This document shows, piece by piece, positions 23,757-35,484 of a DNA stretch of 64,000 bases. Numbering within the stretch: position 1 is the first letter of the stretch; every line of letters begins with the position of its first letter. The stretch is taken from contig JAIXMQ010000007.1 of assembly GCA_025716855.1 (NCBI GenBank), forward strand, positions 707,847 through 771,846, in the 5' to 3' direction. The DNA is from Pilaira anomala. Its lineage: Eukaryota > Mucoromycota > Mucoromycetes > Mucorales > Mucoraceae. The translations under genes and the position numbers were made by a program. The notes below the pieces were generated by a model. That model did no database searches. It was not told the DNA's origin and saw only the letters and a list, made by a program, of their open reading frames with translations.

Positions 23757-24977
23757 TAATTAAAAGTCTCTCACATATTAAAGCACATAAATAAATTCCT
23801 TACATTCATCTCGCTGCTATGATAAAAAAAATAGTTCTTGTCAATTTAAAAGTATGTGCATTTACCAATGAAATCTGTAACAACGGAATCCAGACTAATA
23901 ACAACCATATAAATAATTACAAGGTACTCTTTAGTCAGGAATTATGTACGTTGTTATCCAATCGAGTAGATGCTATCCAGGATTATATATGGTCAATTCG
24001 AAAGAGTAGAACGTTTACATTCAAAAGCAGAGGAGGAATTGGGTATAGATTCATTTAAGCCCATCAAAAAGATGGCCCATATTCAAACACAACTCATCAG
24101 GATATTCAAAAGATGATTATTATTTTAGTTTAGAAGAGCTCTTTCAATTAAAGATGCCCAGTCTTTTTTTTTTTAAAAAAACATGAAGGTTGTTCTATAT
24201 AACGTATCCCTTTTTTTTTTCTCGTTCAATCAGTATTTGTAGTGTGGCGGCTCATGTAAAACTATCAGAATAAGTAAAGCAGTTAAAGACGTTGTAGCTA
24301 TAACATATCAGAACGCTCAAGAAATGGACCTTCAACAATATGATTATCTAGGCTATTACCCAATGAAGGAGGTAAAGTTGTCCGAACCCCCCCCCCCCGT
24401 TCTTTTTGACACTACCAGTAGCTTCACTTGCAAAGTGCGTGCTAGACATAGACAGGTCATTTTCTACGGAAGAATAGATCATATTAATTTGATTTTTTAA
24501 AGAAGACATTTCCTCTTTCGTGGCTTTTGCTTCTTCTTTCAGATCATTGGTTGTCGCACGAAGAATATCTAGCTTTCCTAAAATAATTTGCGATTCGTTC
24601 TTCATAGTAGTTCTTTGAAGTAACATTGAGTTCAGGTAAAGTGATGTTGTTACTTTGACTGGCCATTTGTAAATGTTGTAGTAAAAAAGAGTTAAATAAA
24701 AAAAATTAACGGAATGATGTCAATTAAAGAATCACTTTTTAAAAAGATACAAAAAAAAAAAAAGTTAAGCGTTAACTAAGGGCAATATGTTGGTTCTTAG
24801 TAAAACGGTTACTTAGTATTTAAAATTGACAGAAAACGTAGATAAAAACTATTGCAAGTTTTGAGTTGACAATTTTATATTCAATTGCATATCAAACACA
24901 TCGTAAATTGTGAAGAATAAAGAATTAAAAATTTAATGAGAAAATAATGATTAATATCCCAAGTGTATGTACATAAG
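20651..24977. other. Gene-poor accessory stretch
   Basis: About 4.3 kb without a convincing gene. Short frames exist: 21044-21313 (FVTSISHTQKFITIEYDDY), 22994-23233 (VPLVEMFHPSEVASFRWEE), 24000-24116 (LHSKAEEELGIDSFKPIKK) and, on minus, 24348-24626 (a Ser/Glu/Lys coiled coil). They have coding-like composition but no family I know, and most are cut by stops; they are probably worn fragments of mobile genes. There is a 51-nt poly-A run at 23700-23750, an (AT)n at about 22056-22081 and a T-run of about 33 nt near 21580-21612. Confidence 0.4.
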
Positions 24978-24992
24978 AAAAAAAAACAAAAA
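24978..24992 (-). terminator. T-rich Pol III-like terminator
   Basis: Minus strand reads GTTTAG then T5, G, T9. It directly follows the closing strand of the 3' stem of the candidate RNA. Confidence 0.45.
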
Positions 24993-25172
24993 CTAAACCT
25001 TCGGAGGTCATGCCCAATAACCTCCTAGGGTCTTCGTTTAGGGTCCCAACTACACAAAGCCTGTACACAACTTTATGCATTGGGTCTCCACCCGGGCATA
25101 TCTGATCGAACTTTACCCGAAACCAGGCTGGGCGGCACAAGTTAAGGGCGGAAGATCTCTCAAGCCATGCTT
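24988..25172 (-). ncRNA. Candidate RNA polymerase III transcript, about 185 nt, unknown family
   Basis: On the minus strand a TATA box (TATATAAG, 25203-25196) is followed about 25-30 nt downstream by a GC-richer block, unusual in this AT-rich DNA. The block ends in a T5-G-T9 terminator. An A-box-like TGGCTTGAGAG (about 25167) and a B-box-like AGTTCGATCAG (about 25105) are present but imperfect. The 3' end can fold: CTAAAC pairs with GTTTAG just before the terminator, enclosing GGAGGT...ACCTCC. I compared it by eye with 5S, U6, SRP, RNase P/MRP and tRNA and found no convincing match (only CCGCCCAG recalls 5S). It may be a SINE or a fungal small RNA gene. Confidence 0.45.
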
Positions 25173-25648
25173 ACCATAAACATGATTTTTACGCCCTTAT
25201 ATACCCCTCCAAAATTTTACTATGGACAAGTTGTGGGTTTCATGAACCTTATTTTTTTCGGGTTTTTTTATGTCTGAATTTCTCAATAAAAATGTTTCCA
25301 GCGTTTTGAGCAACGTTTATTTAGTACAAATTCAATGGCACAAAAGTACAAAATTTTGTAAGAAAAGTGGATTGTATAGCGAATTAGAAAGGTTCAATTT
25401 CACGGTATCTTCTTGGTGTAACTAAAATACTTCTTTTTGTCTGTACCCGTGTCACCTAAATCGAAGAAAATTCATTACTGCTACACACCTAAAATATTTC
25501 TTTTTTTATTAACGCGACCAAGTATCAAATCGCTTTTATTGAGAACTATGAGAAACACTTTTTTTTATTGAGTAGTTAAATATATCAAGCAGTAGCATCG
25601 TACAGTACCAGCAAACCAAGTTTTTTTTTTTTTTTTTTTTTTTTTTTT
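25162..25648 (-). repeat. Repeat copy 2 (inverted relative to 7699-8176)
   Basis: About 460 bp, nearly identical to copy 1 in reverse orientation, ending like copy 1 at a long A/T homopolymer (T-run 25621-25648). This copy continues beyond GCATGGCTT into the candidate RNA gene, which copy 1 lacks. Confidence 0.85.
25196..25203 (-). promoter_or_regulatory. TATA box of the candidate Pol III RNA
   Basis: TATATAAG on the minus strand. The surrounding ~450 bp upstream is duplicated at 7725-8176. In yeast, Pol III genes such as SNR6 and RPR1 use a TATA box about 30 bp upstream of the start. Confidence 0.5.
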
Positions 25649-25662
25649 AGTATGACTAATAA

Positions 25663-25875
25663 CTAACTAGATGTTAAAATCGGATTCCGTTTTCGTAAAT
25701 ACTTCCTTGCTGTATTCAAGTCAAATAGCACTATATTTCCAGCTCTTGTATCCAAGCCTATTCTTCTACGGCCAAACACAGAGGAAAGTAGCTTCGAATC
25801 TTTCCAGGCTTTTGCTTCAATTCCAACTTCTAAATTATCCAGTATAACTTCTTTCAAAACCTGTTGTTCTTGCAT
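25663..25875 (-). other. Short coding-like frame, unrecognised
   Basis: 70 codons from MQEQQVLKEVILDNLEVGIE to an end KYLRKRNPILTSS, with ordinary codon use and a charged helical composition. It is preceded by a poly-A run on the coding strand. No family recognised; it could be the last exon of a lost gene or a mobile-element scrap. Confidence 0.25.
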
Positions 25876-28272
25876 AGAAATTATCCAAAGCCTTTATAAC
25901 TTTTTTTTTTTTTTTTTGTACACTACAATATAAAAAATTGGCAGATACATCAACTAATACATAATGAATCTTGATCAAATGATTCCCAAAAAGTTCTGGA
26001 TAGTGAGATATATACCAGAAGGACGACACCAAAAAAATGAATTTGGACTGTAAGTGGGATGAGGTGTTATAATCTCTATGTCATATTACGAACGAAGTGA
26101 TTATTGTATCCTACTATAGACTGTGATAAAGATTGTTGGATGCATCATCTGCGTTGATTTTACTTTTGGATTTGATAAAAGGTTACTGTATTTTTTTTAA
26201 TAGTTCTTTCCAAATTACTACGGCAAGAGAGTATGTTCTTTAAAGGTCTAGCTTTGATGATAATAATGTGTTGTAGTGTGACATAAATAACAATTATTCA
26301 CTGTGAACACTCTATAACGTTTAATCGTCCAGCTGCATCTATTCTTAAGAATATAGATATAGTTGGAGTAAATTCGAATGCGTATTATTTAACTCAAATT
26401 GAAGAGATATACGTCGACGCTATTTTTATGTTCTCGGATTGTGACATTGATTTGATCGCAGAACGATTGCCTTCAACAATAATTCAATACATATATATGA
26501 TATTGGTATTTTTGATTGGATGGATGAAGTTATAAAGGGAGTCATGAACCTTTTGACTTTGCTGTTCCAGACCAAACCAGCTTCGATTGTCATCAGTCTT
26601 GAGATTAGAAACGTACTGAAAATTTTAGGTTGCTTACAAGTACTTTTTTTAGTCAACTGTCCATATCTTTAAGCTTGAGTCGAGAGAGTGTCAGGAATAA
26701 GAATATGGTCCAAGCCGTGGATTTTTGTACGTAAAATTCGATGATCACCTTTTTTGGATCCAAAGACCATCTCCCTCCACCACCACCACTTTCTCAAACG
26801 TTGCCAAACTCAAGAATTTTATTCCTTCACACACACACACACACACACACAAAAGTAAAACCTCCTTTTGCTGGATTCTCCTTCTCTTCCAAATATTCAG
26901 AGTAGAGTATCTTTCGCAACCGGTAATTCTCATATACATCATTCTAACGTTATTGAAGACGTAGTAAGTAGTAGATTTACGTACTCACAGCTTTGTAAAA
27001 TGACTATTTATTTCCTTTGTTGGAGTTATCATTACCAATGTGTACTACAGTAAGACGAGAGGAGGCACTCAGGTTATAAGTGTATTTTAGTAGCCTTTTT
27101 AGCGCGTTATATATTTACTGCTGGGCACAACAATAAAAATTGCTGCTGTAATCCAAAATTAAAAATTTTATGTTTATTTTTAAAATACTAAACTACTCCT
27201 TTTTCAGGTACGAAAATCCCACTTTTCCTACAAGTTCTGAGTAAAAAAAAAAAAAAAAAACGGGAAAGTTCGCGTCGTTTTATAAAGTTAGAACCACATA
27301 ACCGCGCCACGTATGACATTTTTAGGAAGCAGAAGAAGAAGAAAATGATATTTTACGAAGCAAAAAAATGATAACTTTTTGGGTTCAATCGTTTTTTTTT
27401 TTTTTTAGCGGCAGAAAGAAAAAATATCTCACAGAAAAAAAAAAAAAAAATCTGAGAGTCTTATATTTAAACTAAATTCACTTTTTACAAGTTTTCCAAC
27501 AAATCGTAGAAAAGTAAATATAACATCTATTTTTCCTATTATGTCATAATTTTTACGGACGTTAGGTAACTTTTTTTTTTTTTTGAAATGTTTGAGAAAA
27601 ACTTTGTACTTAATTGTCTTTTCCGAGAAATGAAATCACTTCTTTTTGACAGTTTTGTTGTTTACAAACTAAATAAACAAACAAGTTCATTTTTTTTTTT
27701 AGCCTGGGTACAGTAAGAAAAGCAGTATATATAAAAAAAAAAAAAAAAAAAAAAAAAAACTAGTTAAATTTCCTTTTAAAAAAAAAATTTAAATTTCGGA
27801 AGACTTGTAAAAAATGCACAATTCGTTTATTAAAAAAAAAAAAAAAAGTACCGGAAAAAAACCAATAGTACCCACACCATTATACTGAATAAACAAATAA
27901 AAAAAAAACTTTACTTCATATTTCAAAAAAAAAAGGAGCGGGCAGGACTTGTTATTGTTTCTATTCATTTAAATTACATACACACAGCATTAAAAATAGA
28001 CTTTTTTTTTTTTTTTTGTAAGACTAGAGAGAACCAAATTGTGTAGTAAGAAATATGAATTACTTTTGCTCTTTCTAAAAAAAAAAAAAAAAGGAAAAAA
28101 AAAAAATCCAAGTTACACTATTCATATTAAGTAACACAAGGGTCATACATTGTGTTCAAAAAAAAAGGTGTAGTACAACTAAAGATCTTTTCTTTCTGCA
28201 ACCCGAGTCAAAAAAAAAAAAAAGCTTAAATTATGGGCCTTTAAAAAATAATGCAGATGACAAAGTACTAAT
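25876..28272. other. Intergenic, homopolymer-rich
   Basis: About 2.4 kb. It includes an (AC)n microsatellite at 26828-26850 and, from 27240 on, very many A or T runs of 10-27 nt. Short frames around 26300-26660 have no recognisable homology. I see no gene. Confidence 0.5.
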
Positions 28273-28542
28273 TTAGTAATTTCTAACCAAATAATCCTTG
28301 ATAAACTTCAGCTGGAAATTTAAAGGTGGATACAGACTAGTGTGATTCTCAATATCATTTAAATAATCCAAAAGTATGATTCTAAGAAAGAAAAAGAAAA
28401 TTTTTTTTTAAGTAAAATAACTCCCTACTTTTTTTTAGCGTCAAACTTTTTTTTTTTTTACTTTTTAGTAGTTGAATTATTTTGTCGCTCCGGTTCAGCG
28501 AAAATACTTTGAATCTAATAAAAAAAAAAAAAAAATTAGAAG

Positions 28543-28578
<36 letters not shown>

Positions 28579-28776
28579 AGAAAGAGAAAGGTAGTACCAA
28601 TAATAATTGCTGATCCACATGCAACTGATCTATCGAGAAAAGGATCGTTGTAATAAAGCAAGCGATTAAAATATAATTACTATTAAGTAAATTATGCCAC
28701 AGTTTGGGTATATCGTCATACAATTCTTGTTTTCCTTTTGAATTAAAAAACGTGTTAATGACCAACTCATTTTAGT

Positions 28777-28807
<31 letters not shown>

Positions 28808-30402
28808 GCTTCGATTGAATCCAATTACGAAAGTAAGTTAATGATTCGGTTTCTCGATTATCCATTGAAGGATATATTATCCAATTGATATAGACTAGAA
28901 TATCTTCCATCTAATATTATGAGTAATTAAAAAATTAAAGGTTTCTTTTAATTACCTGAGTTGTCCATGGTGCATTCTTATTTTGAGTCCATTGTATTAA
29001 CTGATAAACACAATACCATAGAAACCGATGAAAAGTTAAAGATAAACACCAAACTTCATTCCTTCGATTTGAAACATGTAGCATGGAGCCATTATAGATA
29101 TAATTTCGAATGATATCCAATAAGCGATGCGTTTCCACCTGATAAAAACTAGCCTTCTCAATTTCTTGTTGACATGACTCAAATAAAGGTAGTACCCTCA
29201 AGTATTGCTGAATCGATTGTTCTAATTGAATTAATTTCCAACTGGAAAACTGAATGATATGATCTGATAACACGCTTTGAAACCGTTGACTGAGATCAGA
29301 GGATATCTGAAGTAAATGAATGATCTCATGGTTCAATAGGTTACTTTTTTCGCTTAAATAATCTTGGATTAAATTCAGTACTTCCATCTCTAATACATCA
29401 GGATAATTCAATAATAATTTGACTTTCAATGACGGTGACCAGCTACGATAACATGGTTTCTTTTGTACTACGATTTCATAAATGAATTCGTCTGATAGTA
29501 ATGTATCGCTTGTTGTGATGGAACGTTCAATTGCACAATCTACTATTTTTTCAATCATACCAAAAGATTCTTTTTCGTGTATTAAACTTTGGCAAGTGTC
29601 TATTAATTTAGAAATTTTCTGCGGCTACATAAATATATAAAAAAGCTGTCAAAAAAAAAAAAATGTGTATTTGCATGATTTTAAATTTTTTTTTTTTTTT
29701 TTTTTTTACAGATAATTCATTTCCTTTGATGTCAATTAGATTTGATATTTGTTGAACAAGTTGTTGAGTATCTTGTTTTTGATCATCTCGAATATTGACA
29801 TTAATAAACCTTCGTAATCGATTGATACACCAAAAGACAGATCTACATATATTTATTTGTTACATGAATAATAATAAAAAAAAAAAAAACTTTGATCATT
29901 TCTTACTTTTCTTTTTGTGCAATGGATGGAGATATCGTATTTGATCCAATCTCTAGTTTACTGTACTCTAATAAACAAGTAACGACTAAATTTGCAATAC
30001 GTGGTGTATACCCAATATAAGGATGTGTCTAAATAGATAAGAGAAAAACGAGTTAAAACATGTAAAAAAAAAAAAAATTTCATTAGTATTTTTTTTTTTT
30101 TTTTTTTACAGAAGCTAAAGTCAGTGTAGAACCTGCAAGAGGAAACTTTTCCAAGGTTTCTTTTGTTGATTGACATTGTTTTAATTCCTAAGACAACAAA
30201 AACTTAGCGCGTATTAAAAGAGAGAGAGCTCTCTTTCTTTCTTTCTTTCTTTCTTTACTTTTAAAAGGTGAGTAAGGAATTCTGAAAGAAACTCCAAGTT
30301 ATTTCGAATAAGAGTTAATTGAACATGATTCTCTTGTTTTTTCAAGATGGTCTTGAATTTTTCCCAATCTAAAAGCATGTAAGGAAAGGAAAACGACCAC
30401 AT
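28273..30402 (-). CDS. Many-exon alpha-helical protein, possible FANCC homologue
   Basis: ATG is at 30402 and TAA at 28273-28275. Exons include 30259-30402, 30110-30187, 29907-30028, then a join into SVFWCINRLRR, a large exon starting PQKISKLIDTCQ (about 28968-29633), MEDILVYINWIIYPSMD, a segment with WHNLLNSNYILIACF, and a last exon KIILLDYLNDIENH ... IKDYLVRNY. About 510 aa, no obvious motif, all-helical. Several segments align in order with what I remember of FANCC: an EKFPLAG block (FANCC ERFPTIG), LSDEFIYEIVVQKK followed by LLNYPDVLEMEVLNLIQDYL, and similar C-terminal spacing. FANCC is an adaptor of the Fanconi anaemia ubiquitin-ligase core complex. The gene is well supported; its identity is inference only. 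The acceptor before LVINTFFNSK could not be fixed because of a long T-run. Confidence 0.6.
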
Positions 30403-31080
30403 ATTTTTTTTTTTTTTTTTTTGGTTCAAGTCACATTTTTTTTTTTTTTTTTTTTTCAGTGTCACATTTTTTTTTTTTTTTTTTTTTTTTTTGGGCGGGA
30501 GAGTATATTATAACACAAAGAAGAGATTACATTGCGCTTTGACACTGATCTGGTGCAACAAATGTGTGTAGTATAAAAATATCCCCCTAATTTTTTTTTT
30601 TCATTGTTGATGTGTGTGTGTGAGACCCTTCATTGGTGTATCCTATCAATGTCACAAACGTTATACAATAAAAAAACTTGGATTTTTTTTTTTTTTTTTT
30701 TTTTAATAAAAATATGTATAATAAAAAATAAAATTAAAAAGAGAATAATAATCTCTTATTTCTTTTTTTCTATTGTGTGTGTGTGTATAAATAAGATATA
30801 AGGGTAAATAAAAGAAAATAAACAAAAAGAAAAAAGAAGAAGAGGGGGTGTTTTTTTTTTTTTTTTTTTTTTTTTTTGGAGGAGGAGGAGCATGAGAAAC
30901 AAGAAAATAAAAAAAAAAAATAGCATGATCTGAAATTACATAGGGAGAGAGAAAAAAAAAAAAAAATAGAGCTTACAGAGTAGAAAGAGTTTTTTGGTAT
31001 GAAGTTTTCATATATAGGATATATATATATATATATGAGGGGGGGGGTGGCAAAAATTAATAAAGATAAAAAATAGAAAA
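30403..31080. other. Intergenic, dense homopolymers
   Basis: Contains T-runs of 15-27 nt (for example 30470-30492 and 30848-30877) and short GT repeats. It separates the upstream end of the FANCC-like gene from the stop of the Ndt80-like gene. No further gene seen. Confidence 0.5.
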
Positions 31081-33342
31081 TTAGGATGCTTGTTGCTGAA
31101 TATTTTGACTACCAGAGTTGAATTTTCTTGCACTAGCAGAAGCACCAGCAGTCGATTGAGGAGGTCCACCATAAGGTGTAGAAGGAGCTGAATTATTAGA
31201 GAATGCACTTCCATTTGTTGTTGAAGGTTGAGAAAAGTATGAATTATGTTGATTTTCATACACAACTGCAGCAGGTGATGGTTGATGATGACTACCTGTA
31301 GAATTCATACGTCCACGATGCCATTCACCATTATCCATTGGCATTTGCATATTCATACCATGATGATGATGTTGTTGCTGTTGTTGTTGAGGATGAGGAA
31401 GTTGAGGATGAGAAAGTTTAGTTTCTTCATGTAATACTGCGTTATTCGATCCTGGACCTCTATGATGATTATATTCTCCATTATGATTATAAAGATCTGG
31501 AGAAGATGATTCTGAAGAAGATGGGTCAGAAGACATGCTAGGTACTAAATATGTTCCATTATTACCATTTTGTTGACTTGTAGGACCACTTGTAGGTGTA
31601 GGAGGTGTAGAATTCATCATCATACCTTGTTGTGGTTGCTGTGGTTGCATTGGATAATGAGGATAATTATTATAAGGTTGATAAGGATAAGGTGAGCCAT
31701 ATTCAGGACCCATCACACCAGGAGGAGTCATGGGAGGTCTAGGAAAAGGAGCATTAAATCTATCATCGTGTTGATGTTGAGGTGGAGGTGGAGGAGGAGG
31801 AGGAGGATGATGATGAGGAGGAGGACCACCACCACCAGTACCACCAGCAGCACTGTTAGGACCAGCACCGGTAGATGAGATCATATTAGATTCATAACGA
31901 TCATGATTATCCGAATAATGACCAGGACTACGTCCACGTACAACCAAAGGAGCAGATTGACAGGAAGCGATTTTAACCTTCTTATTCCCTTCGATCTCCG
32001 CGTAAAGATCTACTAAACAGACGTAATATTGTTGAGCGGCTCTTCTTTTACCGTTATTGGCAGTAGCCGTTTTGAACTGAATTCGTTCAAAAGTGACGAT
32101 CGATTGATTGGCACCCACGGAGCTCATGCTCAAGTTACCACCGGGCATGATTAATTTAGCGACCGGTGTAGATTGAGGTCCTTTATCACGTTTCGGTGTA
32201 TGTTGAACTAATTCAATCTTTTTATCGCTATTTGAAACGCGGGCCGAAATGTTCATGGAGAAGTTATGGACTGGGTAGAAATGACCATCGACTTGGACTA
32301 AACATTGGGTTTCTTGATCAGAGTAGTAATGGTTTAAACCTTGGATACCGAATGCACCACTCACTTGGAAATAATTTCGACGGTAACATGTCCAATCATT
32401 ATCAGCTAAAAAGAAACCTCTATCCATTTTAGCTTGAATACGAAGTGATAACCTAATATTTTTTGTTTGTGTAAGTATATGTGTACCAATGTATATATAT
32501 ATGTGTGTGTGTTGTATACTTTACAATGTAGATCTGTCCAACGCGTACAAATTGTCAAATGGTTTTGTGGAACTAAAGAAAGGACCAAGCTCAGTTGAGA
32601 AAAGTTCGTTTCTACCTCTCTTACGTGCAAGTGAAGAGTGAGGATAAGGAGCAGCATGGAATGAAGAAGTGGTATAATTAGCATGTGCTTTTTTAGGAGA
32701 AGGATGATGACTAGGTCGAGGTGTACCAGGTTGAGAAAGAGACATCATACTTTTAATAAAAAATTAGATTTTTTTTTTCTTTTTTGTATATACAACTCTC
32801 TACTATTACTATTACTTACCCAGGTAAACGTGGATCAGATTCAGGCTTTCCAGAAGGTAAAAAATTAGCTGAAGGTGGGAGTTGATGATGACTGTAATTG
32901 AATAATAATAATAAAAAAAAAAAAGATAAGTTTCTGGTTTTTTTTTTTTTTAAGGTACCGTAGCGGCACTGTAAAAAAAAAATATATAAGAGGTTATTTA
33001 CTCATCTGATTAGAGATTGCGTAAAAATAAATAAATAAAAAAAAAGAGAGAGAGAGAGAGAGCGAGCGGGGGAATAGGTGTAATGTTGCACTGTATTTTT
33101 AAGGGGGGGAAAAAAGAGAGAAAGGGAATTGACAGAAATAAAAAAAAAAAAAAAAAAAAAATTGCTTACACAGGAGGATGCATAGGGCCCTGAGGAGGAA
33201 ATGACTGTCCATAGTGATGTTCCATTGAAGGCATAGGTGAATAATGTTGAAGTTGAGGTGATTGAGTTACAGGACTTTCAGCCATACATGGATTTTGTAC
33301 TTGAGGCATGTGCCATTCTTTTGTTTCGTGAGCTGAGTTCAT
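31081..33342 (-). CDS. Ndt80/PhoG-family (p53-like) transcription factor
   Basis: ATG is at 33342 (MNSAHETKEWHMPQ) and the stop at 31081-31083. Four exons: the first ends near 33170 (donor GTAAGC), then HHQLPPSANFLPSG, then MMSLSQPGTPRPSHHP ... LDRSTL, then the long last exon entered at about 32456 via LLSLRIQAKMDRGFF. The Ndt80 DNA-binding signature is clear: RGFFLADNDWTCYRRNYFQV, then YYVCLVDLYAEI and IASCQSAPLVVRGRSPGHY. The C-terminal half is Gln/His/Pro-rich (a P9 run and Q/H runs), typical of an activation region. The family includes yeast Ndt80 (meiosis) and the VIB-1/XprG regulators of nutrient and cell-death responses in filamentous fungi. The role here is probably developmental or nutritional, but which one is not shown by sequence. 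Confidence 0.9.
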
Positions 33343-34596
33343 TTTAAGTTTTTTATTTAGTTGATATGATTATTCAAAAAAAAAAAAAAAAAAAAATGAA
33401 AAGAAATGAAAAAAAGAGAGAAAGAAAGAAAGAAAAAGAGAGATTGTTTCAAATAAAAAGAAAAAGAAAAAAGTAAATTAGGATAAGCTTCTTTTTTTCC
33501 ACAGGATCTAGGATCTTTATAAAGGTCGAACTAAAAGTCGGAAAATGAAATGAACGACAATAAGGTTGAGGGGCAGAAATAATTTTATTAGTTAGCGGTT
33601 ATAAAAAGCTACAGCACTTTTTTTTTTTTTTTTTTTAATAATGATTTGTCTTTTTAAACAAAAGGGAAAGAGAAAAAAAAAATTGTCATGGAAACGCATA
33701 AGAAGAGTATCTTAGTTACAAGTTAAAAAAAAAGAAAAAATAAAAAACGAGAGAGATGATGGTAGAATGATGGACGTGCGTTCAGTTCTTGACGATTTGA
33801 ATAATTGAGTGCATAAACACCAAATAGGGTCTGTCACACTAAAAAAATGGGACTCGGAACTTTTTTTTTTTTTTTTCAGTGATCACGAATAAAATATATA
33901 TATCTATTTTTTTTTTTTTTTTGCGTTGGATCTTTTGTATATATATAAAAAAAAAAAAAACCTGATAAAGTTTTCCCCCTCTTTTTTTTTTTATTTTAAT
34001 TTTAAAATATCAGGCCACGTTTTTTTTTTTTTTTTTACAGTGATTACGTCTTTTGATTTCATCATGTAGATCATAAACAGTTTTACTACTTTGTTCCAAA
34101 AAGAGTAAAAAAAAAAAAAAAAAAAAAAAGCCTGATTTCTGATAACATAAACTTTTTCCCAAAAGTCACATTTTTTTTTTAAAATCTTTCATTCTCCGGA
34201 TTTTTGTACAACATCTATTAAAAAAGTCTATTTAAACGATTTTTACTTCAAATTAAGCATCATCCGCTTCAATTACTGGTGAATAATTTGAATTTTTTTT
34301 TGGCGCGGTATTTACTTTTACTTGCCCCGAGCAGTAATCTGTTTTTTTTTTTTTTTTTTTTTTTTTTTTAGTCTGTTTCTGTAATTTCCCTTCTTCCCCC
34401 CCCCCCCCTGAGAGAGAAAGTGAGATGTTAATTGACACGTTTTTACTTAAAGTAATCATACGCGTGCAGAAAGAATTTATATCTCTTTTTTTTTTTTTTT
34501 TGCTTACACATCCTTTCATAATATAAAAAAAAAAAAAAATTATGGTCATATGAAACATATTAAGAAATGAATTTTTATATTTCTCTTTTTTAAATC

Positions 34597-34638
<42 letters not shown>

Positions 34639-35374
34639 CTACTATCAAATGTAATTGCTACTATTAATACTACGATAACGATTTAAATAAGACGAACTTC
34701 TTTTACAAACATTTTTTTGTACTCCACTGAACTGCATAAAAAAAAAAAATCTTTAAATGTATGTGCTTTTTTTTTTTTTCGTAACACCTTATTACAAAAA
34801 AAAAAAAAAAAAAAAAAAAAAATCAAAATTCGAAAATTTTCAAAGAGGGGAAAAGGAAGAGATAAACTTGTCGATCCCAGCAGCCTTGTAGAACAATAAA
34901 TTAAAACTAATTTAGGAAAAATTCATCAATCAAAAAAATGAACGCAGTGTTAAAGTATGACAACTCCTCCTTTTTGTTCGTATATACTTTTGAAAATATT
35001 AAACTTGTAAGACAAGAAAAAAAAAAAAAAAAGTTGGCTTTGTAGCGTGAAAAACATCATTCATGATCTGGTTGGGTCTCTACAAAGCAAAAGCAAAGCA
35101 TGGTAAAAAAAAATGTACTACCACCAGGTTTATATGTAATGTAAAGGATTTAAATTAATTTATATTATGCAAAATGCGATATGATGAAATACATTAGAAT
35201 AACCTTTTTTTCCTGCGTTTTAAAAATATTGGTTTTACAGAAAAAAAGGTTACTCAACCAACACACACACATACACACACACTGATGATTGAAATTATTT
35301 AGCTTTTGATACGCTTGAAAAAAATGTCAACAAGGTGCTACCCGTACAACGATTAGTGTTGATCGGTTGTTGTA

Positions 35375-35409
<35 letters not shown>

Positions 35410-35447
35410 TGTTAAGAGATATTTGTTTATTTATATATACAATTCTA

Positions 35448-35478
<31 letters not shown>
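33343..35478. other. Long homopolymer-rich 5' region of the Ndt80-like gene
   Basis: 2.1 kb with dozens of A/T runs of 12 nt or more (for example A-run at about 34600-34634 and T-runs at 35379-35408 and 35452-35480), GA repeats and no coding frame I can support. Probably promoter and long 5' UTR of the Ndt80-like gene, plus the 3' UTR of the CH/GAR protein. Confidence 0.5.

Positions 35479-35484
<6 letters not shown>

Noticed and set aside
24988..25172. 5S rRNA or a 5S-derived gene
   Set aside because: Only a short CCGCCCAG word agrees; the 5S internal control region and the paired ends are absent.
24988..25172. SRP, RNase P or U6 RNA
   Set aside because: None of the diagnostic conserved words I know (SRP domain IV loop, RNase P conserved regions, U6 ACAGAGA) is present.
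26828..26850. CRISPR or other repeat array
   Set aside because: Simple (AC)n microsatellite; no array of direct repeats with unique spacers was found in the window.
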